Of a DNA stretch of 7,186 nt, positions 1 through 5,226 are shown in pieces (position 1 is the first letter of the stretch; every line of letters starts with the position of its first letter). The notes under the pieces are model-generated. The model did no database searches. It worked only from the letters and a program-made list of their open reading frames with translations, and was not told where the DNA came from. This stretch comes from Inquilinus sp. (GTDB taxonomy: Bacteria > Pseudomonadota > Alphaproteobacteria > DSM-16000 > Inquilinaceae), in assembly GCA_013003675.1 (NCBI GenBank), contig JABDIP010000001.1:1-7186 (forward strand). The letters run 5' to 3'. The translations under genes and the position numbers were made by a program.

Positions 1-1050
1 GTGGGAGCCGCCTTCCTGCTGGCCTTTCTGGCCGGCGCCGCCGCCATCGCCGCGGCGGTCCATCTGTCCCTCGATCTTCCCTGGACGGTCGGCCTGCCGA
101 TCGCGGTGATGGCGCTCTACCTGCTCGGCGCGCTGGTCGGCCGTCGGCCGGGTTCGCCGGTCGAGCCGTTCGCCGACGGCGTCTTCCAGCTCGGCTTTCT
201 GTTCACCGTCACCGCGCTGCTGGCCGCGCTGTCGCCATATGCCCTGGCGGGCGCCCCGCCGACGGTCGAGACGATCCTCGGGCTGTTTGCCGTGGCCTCG
301 ACGACCACCGTGTTCGGCCTCGTCGGGCGGGTCTGCCTGAGGCAATTCGTGCCTGCGGCGGACATGGTTGAGGCGGACGCGGACCCGGCGCTGGTCGAAC
401 GGACGCGGGCGCTCGGCGAGGCACTCGACGCGGCGACCGAGCGGTTCCAGGGCACGGCCGCCACCCTCGACGCGTTCGGCGCGACCATGGCGACGCTGCA
501 GGACAGGACGGCGCGGACGCTGGAGACCCTGTCCGGCGAAACCCGGGACCTGGCGGCCGAGCTGAAGACCGTGCGAGAGGCGGCGGCGCGCAACGAGGAA
601 CGGATCGCCCGGATCTTCGATTCCTACGAAATGATGATCGCCAAGCTGCGCGAGGCGCAACAGGCCGGTGACCGGTTCCAGGAGGCACTCGGCCAACGGA
701 CCGCCGATCTGGTCGGCGCGCTGGAGGCCGCCGCCGGCACGGTCGGCTCGCTAGCCGGCGATGGCAAGGCCGCGATCGGCGGGCTGGGGAGTGAGGTCGA
801 CGGCGTGCGCGAGGCCCGGGCTGCCCTCGCCGCCGACGCCGCCGCCATCGCCGAGATCCGCGCGAAGCTGGGCGAGCAACTGAATGCGGCCATCGACCGC
901 TCGACCGCGAGCCCTCGCCCCGGCGGCGAGGACGAGGCCCTGACGATCGACGAGGATGCGTTCAGCGAGATCGACCCGGCGGCCGATGAGGACGAGGTCT
1001 TCATCCCGCCGCTGCGCGGCCGGCTCAGCCGGCCCGGAGGCCCGGCATGA
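1..1050 (+). CDS. Four-TM membrane protein with long coiled-coil tail, MotA/TolQ-like layout (5' end at window edge)
   Basis: The reading frame is open from the first base (GTG), so the true start may lie upstream. The 349 visible residues contain four hydrophobic segments at about 3-22, 28-47, 60-80 and 90-113. A long Ala/Glu/Arg-rich helical region follows (about 125-300) with coiled-coil character, then an acidic tail (about 308-333, rich in D and E). Segments 3 and 4, including LGFLFTV and FAVASTTTVFGLVGR, loosely resemble the paired pore helices of MotA/TolQ/ExbB proteins, where a small/Thr-rich helix ends in a basic residue. ZorA stators also carry a long cytoplasmic coiled coil. Unlike MotA, only about 13 residues separate segments 2 and 3, so the usual cytoplasmic loop is absent. 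The stop overlaps the start of the next gene, which implies a two-subunit complex. Membrane and coiled-coil structure is clear. The stator assignment is an inference, and this could instead be an unrelated membrane-anchored coiled-coil protein. Confidence 0.72.
   Translation: MGAAFLLAFLAGAAAIAAAVHLSLDLPWTVGLPIAVMALYLLGALVGRRPGSPVEPFADGVFQLGFLFTVTALLAALSPYALAGAPPTVETILGLFAVASTTTVFGLVGRVCLRQFVPAADMVEADADPALVERTRALGEALDAATERFQGTAATLDAFGATMATLQDRTARTLETLSGETRDLAAELKTVREAAARNEERIARIFDSYEMMIAKLREAQQAGDRFQEALGQRTADLVGALEAAAGTVGSLAGDGKAAIGGLGSEVDGVREARAALAADAAAIAEIRAKLGEQLNAAIDRSTASPRPGGEDEALTIDEDAFSEIDPAADEDEVFIPPLRGRLSRPGGPA
1036..1040 (+). promoter_or_regulatory. Ribosome binding site fixing the start at 1047
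   Basis: GGAGG lies inside the end of the upstream gene, six bases before the ATG at 1047. This favours that start over the in-frame ATG at 1080 (residue 12), which has no comparable site in front. The arrangement indicates translational coupling. Confidence 0.7.
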
Positions 1051-1949
1051 CGGGGCGCCGCCGGCCGGTCAGCGGCGACATGACGGGGTGGACGTTGACC
1101 CAGCTCGTCATCCTGTTCGCCTTCGCCCTCATGCTGGCCGTGCCGGCCTTCGACCGGGAGCTGGCCGCGACGGAGCGGGAGTCCGGCGATTTCGGCCAGC
1201 TCGAACGGGCGGCGGCGGAGGCGGCCGCCGACGCCCGGTCGGTCGCCCAGGTCTATTTCGGCATCGATCGGCCCGCCAGCGTGCGGCCGGAAGCCTCGAT
1301 CGCCGATGACATCGCGGAAATCTCGAACTCGCTGGCGCTGTTCAGGCGAGCCATTCGGTCGGACGATGCCCAACGGCTGCTGGCCGACCGAACCCTCCCG
1401 GAGATCTGGACCGAGCTGGCGCAAGCGCGGCGCAAGGCCGGAGACGTCGAGCGAACGCTCGGCGCCGTCGAGGGCGCTCTCGCGGCTGTGGGCGGCGGCC
1501 GCGATGCGGCGACGAAGGTTGCCGAACTGGTGGACCACAACCGGGAACTCCGGCTTCGAAACCTCCAGCTGATCGGTCAGCTCGCCAATCTGGAGCGCCG
1601 GGCCGACGGCATCGGCAAACCGCCCTGCTGGGTCGCACCCGACGGCAAGCCGGAATACACCTACAAGATCACGATCACCGATCTCGATTTCGTCGTCGAG
1701 CCGCGCTGGCGCCAAGCCCGTGCGCCCGACATCGAGCGGATCGGGGCGCCCATCGGCCGCGAGACGATCCACTATGACGACGAGGAGTTTTCCAGGGCGA
1801 TGTACCCGTTCCTGGCTTTCGGCGCCGAATCCGATCCGGAATGCCGGTTCTTCGTCCAGGTCGTCGACGGCACCGGACCGTTCAAGGGCGCCTGGCAGGC
1901 GCGATTGGCCCTGGTGGAGGGGTATTTCTACAAATACTGGGTGAAGTGA
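1047..1949 (+). CDS. Single-pass membrane protein with helical stalk and unnamed C-terminal domain; partner of the upstream gene
   Basis: This is a 300-residue protein whose ATG overlaps the upstream TGA (ATGA). A short basic N-terminus (GRRRP) precedes one membrane segment at about 15-34 (WTLTQLVILFAFALMLAVPA), consistent with an N-in, C-out topology. Residues 36-185 are mostly helical with heptad-like stretches (about 120-150 and 160-188), forming a stalk. A compact C-terminal domain (about 192-300) contains CW (194-195), GKPEYTYKI (200-208), ECRFFV (265-270), a DGTG turn (274-277) and an aromatic end, YFYKYW. The size, topology and pairing with a multi-TM coiled-coil protein resemble MotB/TolR/ExbD/ZorB subunits. 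However, no Asp lies in the membrane segment where those families carry the ion-binding Asp; the nearest are Q19 inside it and D11 before it. The C-terminal domain does not look like an OmpA peptidoglycan-binding domain. I recall similar C-terminal sequences in unnamed bacterial proteins but cannot name the family. Function unknown. Confidence 0.82.
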   Translation: MTGRRRPVSGDMTGWTLTQLVILFAFALMLAVPAFDRELAATERESGDFGQLERAAAEAAADARSVAQVYFGIDRPASVRPEASIADDIAEISNSLALFRRAIRSDDAQRLLADRTLPEIWTELAQARRKAGDVERTLGAVEGALAAVGGGRDAATKVAELVDHNRELRLRNLQLIGQLANLERRADGIGKPPCWVAPDGKPEYTYKITITDLDFVVEPRWRQARAPDIERIGAPIGRETIHYDDEEFSRAMYPFLAFGAESDPECRFFVQVVDGTGPFKGAWQARLALVEGYFYKYWVK

Positions 1950-1962
1950 GCTCTCGCGCCGC

Positions 1963-1988
1963 GTGCCGGCGCCGGCAACCCTAAAGGG
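1963..1988 (+). other. Perfect GC palindrome and small inverted repeat after the two-gene unit
   Basis: The 101-base gap between the stator-like pair and the PH-domain gene holds the perfect 14-base palindrome TGCCGGCGCCGGCA (1963-1976). Three bases further on is CCC-TAAA-GGG (1979-1988). No T-run follows, so this is not a standard intrinsic terminator. It could be a transcript-end hairpin or a processing site. I see no convincing promoter in the gap. Confidence 0.35.
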
Positions 1989-2040
1989 AATCTTAGCAGG
2001 CCTCCGGCACGGTGTTGGCAATGGTGCGGCCATCGCAGTC

Positions 2041-2045
2041 GGAGG
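2041..2045 (+). promoter_or_regulatory. Ribosome binding site fixing the start at 2051
   Basis: GGAGG is followed by CAACG and then ATG at 2051. The upstream in-frame candidates (GTG 2012 and ATG 2021) lack such a site and would add residues with no family resemblance. Confidence 0.75.
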
Positions 2046-2050
2046 CAACG

Positions 2051-2902
2051 ATGACAACGTCCCTCGACACCCTGCTCGAACCGGACGAACGCGTCCTCTG
2101 CACGAGGCGCGGACGGTCCTATGCGGGAGATGTCGTGGTCGTCGCCGTGATCGGCGTGCTGGTGATGGGGCTGATGATTGCCAAGGATGTCTTCCAGTCT
2201 CCGAACATGCGGGATTTGTTGTCGGTCTACCTCTTGATCATGGCCGTCTTAGCCGGGCTCTGCACCCTCGTGTTCTCGATCGTGGCCCTACGGATAAAGC
2301 GGCACCCGAACGAGATAGTTGTGACCGATCGGCGAGTTTTGCTTGCCCGCGGTAGCCGCCTGAACCGGCTGACCACCATTTCCACCTGCAACATCGCCAC
2401 GGTCGGCTGGAGCGACGAGACTGGCTGGCATTACCTGGAGATCGGGCGCGGCGGTGACCCGTTCAAATTGCCCGCCTTCGACGACCAAGACACGCTGGGC
2501 GCGGCAATCGCCAAGGCGGCGGGGGTCGACGCGCCGGTAGCCATCGGCCGATTCTCGACCATGGATTTGTCCTTCGCCGCCGGCCTGATCTTCTTCGCCG
2601 GCAGCCTTGCGGCATTCGGCTGGGGCGCCGTCGCCATCGGCATGATCGACCCAAAGGCGATATCGGAGTTCCAGACCGATCTCGTTTTGATCGGGCTCCT
2701 CGTCCCGGCCGGGATCGTCGGCTGGTTCCTGACGCGTTGGTTCGGCGCACTTCTGACCGCAATGATCATGTGGCCGTTCGTCACGGCAGATCAGATGCGC
2801 GCGGGACTCTCACTCCACGTCAAGGAAGGCTGGCCGCTTCGCCTCGCCCTGCGTTGGGCCGAGGTGCTTTATGGACAACGGCTGGAGCAGAATACCGGTT
2901 AA
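2051..2902 (+). CDS. Multi-pass membrane protein with bacterial PH-like domain
   Basis: This is a 283-residue protein read from the ATG that follows a strong GGAGG. It opens with LLEPDERVLCTRRGR (8-22), the kind of 'L.p.E.vl' lead-in seen before membrane hairpins in bacterial PH-domain (YdbS/bPH-type) proteins. Two membrane segments follow (about 27-45 and 58-80). A soluble beta-rich section (about 86-158) contains the typical EIVVTDRRVLLARG signature (88-101) and ends in a helix, DTLGAAIAKAAG (147-158). More hydrophobic segments lie at about 174-198 and 210-245, and the C-terminus is short and basic. In this family the PH-like fold sits at the membrane face; specific ligands are mostly unknown. 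Codon use is less biased than in neighbouring genes, with TTA, CTA, ATA and several TTG codons, which may mean later acquisition or weak expression. A role shared with the upstream pair is possible but unsupported beyond the shared strand. Confidence 0.8.
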   Translation: MTTSLDTLLEPDERVLCTRRGRSYAGDVVVVAVIGVLVMGLMIAKDVFQSPNMRDLLSVYLLIMAVLAGLCTLVFSIVALRIKRHPNEIVVTDRRVLLARGSRLNRLTTISTCNIATVGWSDETGWHYLEIGRGGDPFKLPAFDDQDTLGAAIAKAAGVDAPVAIGRFSTMDLSFAAGLIFFAGSLAAFGWGAVAIGMIDPKAISEFQTDLVLIGLLVPAGIVGWFLTRWFGALLTAMIMWPFVTADQMRAGLSLHVKEGWPLRLALRWAEVLYGQRLEQNTG

Positions 2903-3010
2903 GGCGATGCGATCTCGCTGCGCCGGGCAGCCTGCCGCCACAGTTCGGTAGCCTTGAGCGACAGATGGCCGGCCTGCACGATCTACCCAGGCTGTTCTGG
3001 CCGTGCAAAT

Positions 3011-3031
3011 CATGTAAAAGCCTTTCACATG
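3011..3031. promoter_or_regulatory. Candidate TetR operator 1 (over the tetR start)
   Basis: This is a 21-base near-palindrome centred on 3021, with nine of ten symmetric positions complementary. The left half is CATGTAAAAG and the right half CTTTCACATG. It matches the site at 3750-3770 at 15 of 21 positions, with the same TGT-N11-ACA spacing. Its last three bases are the ATG of the repressor gene, an arrangement expected for autoregulation. The assignment to this TetR is inferred from position and similarity. Confidence 0.7.
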
Positions 3032-3664
3032 AACTGGTCTAACAAGAGCCGCGGGCGGCGCGGCTATCATCATGGCAATCTGCGCGAGGCGCTGGTCGCG
3101 GCGGCGCTGGCGCTGATCGGCGAGAAGGGTCCGGCCGGATTCACCTTCGCCGAGGCGGCCCGGCGCGCCGGTGTCAGCCCGGCGGCGCCGTACCGGCATT
3201 TCCGCGACCGCGACGCGCTGATGGCCGATGTGGCGCAGCGCGGCTTCGCCCAGTTCGCCGACGATCTGGCCGCGGCCTGGAACGAGGGCGCGCCCGACCC
3301 GGTCGCCGCGCTCGACCGCATCGGCCGCGCCTACCTCGCCTTCGCCGGGCGCGAGCCGGCCTACTACGTGGCGATGTTCGAATCGCAGCTGCCGCCCGAT
3401 TGCAGCCCGGATCTAACGGCGGCCGCCGACCGGGCGTTCGGCGTGCTGCGGCAGGCGGCGGAGGCGGTCTGCGCCCTGCTGCCGAAGGCCGGCCGGCCAC
3501 CGGCCTCGATGGTCGCCTTCCATCTGTGGTCGATGGCGCACGGCATCGCCTCGCTGTTCGCCCGCGGCGATTCCGGGCGGCGGCGGCTGCCGATGCCGCC
3601 GGAGGATTTGCTGGAAGCGCAGGTATTGATCTACCTCGACGGCCTTGGCCTGGGTCGCGGCTAA
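3029..3664 (+). CDS. TetR/AcrR-family transcriptional repressor with WHG-type C-terminal domain
   Basis: This is a 211-residue DNA-binding regulator. The N-terminal lead RRGYHHGNLREALVAAAL (10-27) and the helix-turn-helix TFAEAARRAGVSPAAPYRHF (39-58) are typical of TetR proteins. The C-terminal ligand/dimer domain contains LWSMAHGIASLFARG (166-180), the W-x-x-x-H-G signature of the WHG subgroup. I chose ATG 3029 because it is the last usable start before the HTH lead. A TTG at 2954 would add 25 residues (including CTIYPGCSG) that do not look like TetR. No Shine-Dalgarno sequence precedes 3029, and the start lies inside the candidate operator, so the message may be leaderless or poorly translated. 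An intrinsic terminator follows, and the DUF2852 gene beyond it carries a matching operator, so it is the probable target. The ligand cannot be predicted. The 126 bases upstream of 3029 show no clear sigma-70 promoter. Confidence 0.92.
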   Translation: MNWSNKSRGRRGYHHGNLREALVAAALALIGEKGPAGFTFAEAARRAGVSPAAPYRHFRDRDALMADVAQRGFAQFADDLAAAWNEGAPDPVAALDRIGRAYLAFAGREPAYYVAMFESQLPPDCSPDLTAAADRAFGVLRQAAEAVCALLPKAGRPPASMVAFHLWSMAHGIASLFARGDSGRRRLPMPPEDLLEAQVLIYLDGLGLGRG

Positions 3665-3683
3665 GCGGGACTCCGTGTGCGGC

Positions 3684-3704
3684 GGGACAGCCGTCCCCTT
3701 TTTT
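3684..3704 (+). terminator. Rho-independent terminator of the tetR gene
   Basis: The sequence is GGGAC-AGCC-GTCCC, a five-base-pair GC-rich stem with a tetraloop, followed by C and six T residues. It begins 20 bases after the TetR stop codon. The stem is short, but the T-run is striking in such GC-rich DNA. Confidence 0.65.
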
Positions 3705-3717
3705 CCGCGAAAAGCTC

Positions 3718-3746
3718 TTGAAACGCGCGCACCGATGCGCCACATT
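3718..3746 (+). promoter_or_regulatory. Possible promoter of the DUF2852 gene
   Basis: TTGAAA (3718-3723) matches five of six bases of the sigma-70 -35 consensus. A 17-base spacer leads to CACATT (3741-3746), a weak -10 with three of six matches. The operator at 3750-3770 begins just after it, so a bound repressor would block initiation. The -10 match is poor, so this is tentative. Confidence 0.4.
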
Positions 3747-3749
3747 CCG

Positions 3750-3770
3750 AATGTAAACACTATTTACATG
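3750..3770. promoter_or_regulatory. Candidate TetR operator 2 (before the DUF2852 gene)
   Basis: This near-palindrome is centred on 3760, with eight of ten symmetric positions complementary. ATGTAAACA faces TATTTACAT across the centre. The half-site ATGTAAA and the TGT-N11-ACA spacing match the site at the tetR start. It sits between the putative promoter and the ribosome binding site of the DUF2852 gene. Confidence 0.7.
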
Positions 3771-3778
3771 AGGGTCCG

Positions 3779-4225
3779 ATGGAACTGGTAGCGAAGTTGG
3801 ACGATTGGGGCAAACCGGCGTGGATCGCTGCGATGATCCTCGGCTTCATCGTCTTCTGGCCGATCGGCCTGGCGATCTTGGGCTACATGATATGGAGTGG
3901 ACGGATGGGATGTTCGATGGGGGCCGGCCGCTGGCGCCGGCATGGCGAGGGTAACGGCGGGAGCGGCGGGCCGTGGTTCGGCGGCCGCGGGTCGCGGATG
4001 GCCTCGAGCGGCAACGCCGCGTTCGACGAGTACCGCGAGGAGACGCTGCGCCGGCTTGAGGAGGAGCAGAAGGGCTTCGTCGAGTTCCTCGACAGTCTGC
4101 GCCGCGCCAAGGACAAGGCGGAATTCGACCAATACATGGCCGACCGCCGCCGCCGGCCGACGACACCGGACGCGCCCGACGCGCCGGATGCCCCAGAGGG
4201 GGCCGGTCCTCAGCCTCAGGTCTGA
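3779..4225 (+). CDS. DUF2852 family small membrane protein
   Basis: This is a 148-residue protein starting at an ATG four bases after GAGGG (3770-3774). Residues 1-12 are polar. A single membrane region follows at about 13-40 (AWIAAMILGFIVFWPIGLAI and on to YMIW). Next comes a Gly/Arg/Ser-rich linker (about 41-79, with GGSGG and GGRG). The conserved C-terminal helix has FDEYREETLRRLEEEQ (82-97) then FLDSLRRAKDKAEFDQYMADRR (103-124), which is the signature I associate with DUF2852. The protein ends in a short DAP-DAP-DAP repeat (131-139) and a Pro-rich tail. The family has no established function that I know of; a small membrane protein with a cytoplasmic helical tail is the most that can be said. 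Expression is probably controlled by the upstream TetR through the operator that abuts the ribosome binding site. Confidence 0.88.
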   Translation: MELVAKLDDWGKPAWIAAMILGFIVFWPIGLAILGYMIWSGRMGCSMGAGRWRRHGEGNGGSGGPWFGGRGSRMASSGNAAFDEYREETLRRLEEEQKGFVEFLDSLRRAKDKAEFDQYMADRRRRPTTPDAPDAPDAPEGAGPQPQV

Positions 4226-4245
4226 CCCAACGGGAGTCAGCATTG

Positions 4246-4277
4246 CCGGCGCCGGGATTGTCCCCCCTCGGCGCCGG
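4246..4277. terminator. Bidirectional hairpin between convergent genes
   Basis: CCGGCGCCG (4246-4254) and CGGCGCCGG (4269-4277) form perfect 9-bp arms around a 14-base loop. The hairpin lies 20 bases after the DUF2852 stop and 27 bases beyond the aroE-like stop on the other strand. There is no T-run in either direction, so it may work with Rho or as an mRNA 3'-end stabiliser. Each arm is also almost self-palindromic, so alternative foldings exist. Confidence 0.5.
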
Positions 4278-4304
4278 TTCCGCGTTTGACCTAAGGCGCG
4301 GCTT

Positions 4305-5180
4305 CTACGCCTCGAACACCTCCTCCAGCGCCGCGCGCATCACCGTCGGGTCCGGGCTGACACCGGTCCAGTATTCGACCCCGATCACCCCTTGGGCGAC
4401 CAGCATGCCGAGCCCGTCGATGACCCGGCAGCCGCGCGCCTCGGCGTCGCGGACCAGCCGGGTACGTGGCGGGTTCGGGATGACGTCGGTGACGATCATC
4501 GCCGGCGTCAGTGCCTCGACCTCCAGCGCCAGCCGGGCGTCGACATCCGGGTAGAGGCCGATCGAGGTCGCGTTGACGACGATGTCGGTGCCGGCGGGCA
4601 CGGCGAAATCGCCGCGCCAGGGTACGAATTCCGCCCGCAGATCCGGCGCTGCCGCCTCGCGGACGTCGCCGTTCAGCAGATCGGCGAGGTCCCGCCCCCG
4701 CCCCTCGCTGCGGTTGACGATGGTGATCTCGGTCGCCCCGGCCAACGCCAGTTCGACGCCGATCGCCCGCGCCGCGCCGCCGGCGCCGAACAGCACCACC
4801 GATTTGCCGGCCGGGTCGGTCAGTCCGCGCAGGGTCTGGACGAAGCCCTTGCCGTCAGTGTTCTCGCCGATCAGCGTCCCGTCGCGTCGCACCACGCAAT
4901 TCACCGCGCCCATCAGCGCCGCCGACTCCCCCAGCCCGTCGAGGTGCTCGATCACCGCCACCTTGTGCGGGATCGTGCAGTTGAACCCGGCAAAGCCCAT
5001 CGCCCTGGCACCGCGCACCGCGTCGCCGAGGTCGGCGGCATCGACTTCGATGGTCAGATAGCGCCAGTCGAGCCGATGATGGCGATAAGCGGCCTCGATC
5101 ATCGCCTGGGTCGGATTCTCGGCGATCGGCTTGCCGAAGGCGGCCGTCAGTTCCTGCTTGAAGTTCAGTTCCTTGGCCAT
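4305..5180 (-). CDS. Shikimate/quinate dehydrogenase-family oxidoreductase
   Basis: This is a 291-residue AroE-fold enzyme, expected to oxidise or reduce a cyclic hydroxy acid with NAD(P). The start at 5180 has GGGGAGGG five bases upstream; a frame extension to 5225 lacks this. Visible landmarks are FNCTIPHK with the catalytic Lys (K73), AVN (N94), GENTDG with the catalytic Asp (D109), the dinucleotide loop GAGGAA (132-137), NRS (156-158, where AroE has the NADP-selecting NRT/NRS) and GMLVAQG with Gln 263. The N-terminal substrate motif is unusual. Where AroE has a Ser-x-Ser after 'GxPIAH', this protein has GKPIAENPTQ (16-25), giving Asn-Pro-Thr. Thr at the second position occurs in quinate-accepting relatives. 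It is the last gene after two ABC permease genes, which fits a catabolic or uptake role rather than a biosynthetic aroE. The family assignment is firm; the substrate is inferred. I withhold the symbol aroE for this reason. Confidence 0.88.
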   Translation of the reverse strand: MAKELNFKQELTAAFGKPIAENPTQAMIEAAYRHHRLDWRYLTIEVDAADLGDAVRGARAMGFAGFNCTIPHKVAVIEHLDGLGESAALMGAVNCVVRRDGTLIGENTDGKGFVQTLRGLTDPAGKSVVLFGAGGAARAIGVELALAGATEITIVNRSEGRGRDLADLLNGDVREAAAPDLRAEFVPWRGDFAVPAGTDIVVNATSIGLYPDVDARLALEVEALTPAMIVTDVIPNPPRTRLVRDAEARGCRVIDGLGMLVAQGVIGVEYWTGVSPDPTVMRAALEEVFEA

Positions 5181-5185
5181 GGCGT

Positions 5186-5193
5186 CCCTCCCC
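5186..5193 (-). promoter_or_regulatory. Ribosome binding site of the AroE-like gene
   Basis: On the minus strand this reads GGGGAGGG, five bases before the ATG at 5180. It fixes the start and excludes the 15-residue-longer frame beginning at 5225. Confidence 0.7.
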
Positions 5194-5226
5194 TTCTGCC
5201 GTCGGACGATGCCGTGATCAGCCACT

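Noticed and set aside
1..1949. A complete Zorya anti-phage system
   Set aside because: Only the A/B-like pair is present. No ZorC, ZorD or ZorE-like gene follows, and the B-like protein lacks an OmpA-type domain. A role in defence cannot be claimed from this window.
624..2057. A 477-residue open frame on the minus strand across the stator-like genes
   Set aside because: It is antisense to two well-formed plus-strand genes. Its translation is rich in Arg, Pro and Gly with no recognisable domain, as expected for shadow frames in GC-rich DNA.
2975..3007. An inverted repeat TGCACG/CGTGCA upstream of tetR
   Set aside because: Six-base arms with a 21-base spacer are readily expected by chance in this composition and do not match the two operator candidates.
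3011..3031. A PpsR/CrtJ-type site (TGT-N12-ACA)
   Set aside because: The spacing between TGT and ACA is 11 at both sites, not 12. No photosynthesis genes are nearby, and a local TetR is the simpler candidate.
3174..3743. A minus-strand frame over tetR
   Set aside because: The translation is extremely Arg/Pro/Ala-rich low-complexity sequence, antisense to a clear TetR gene.
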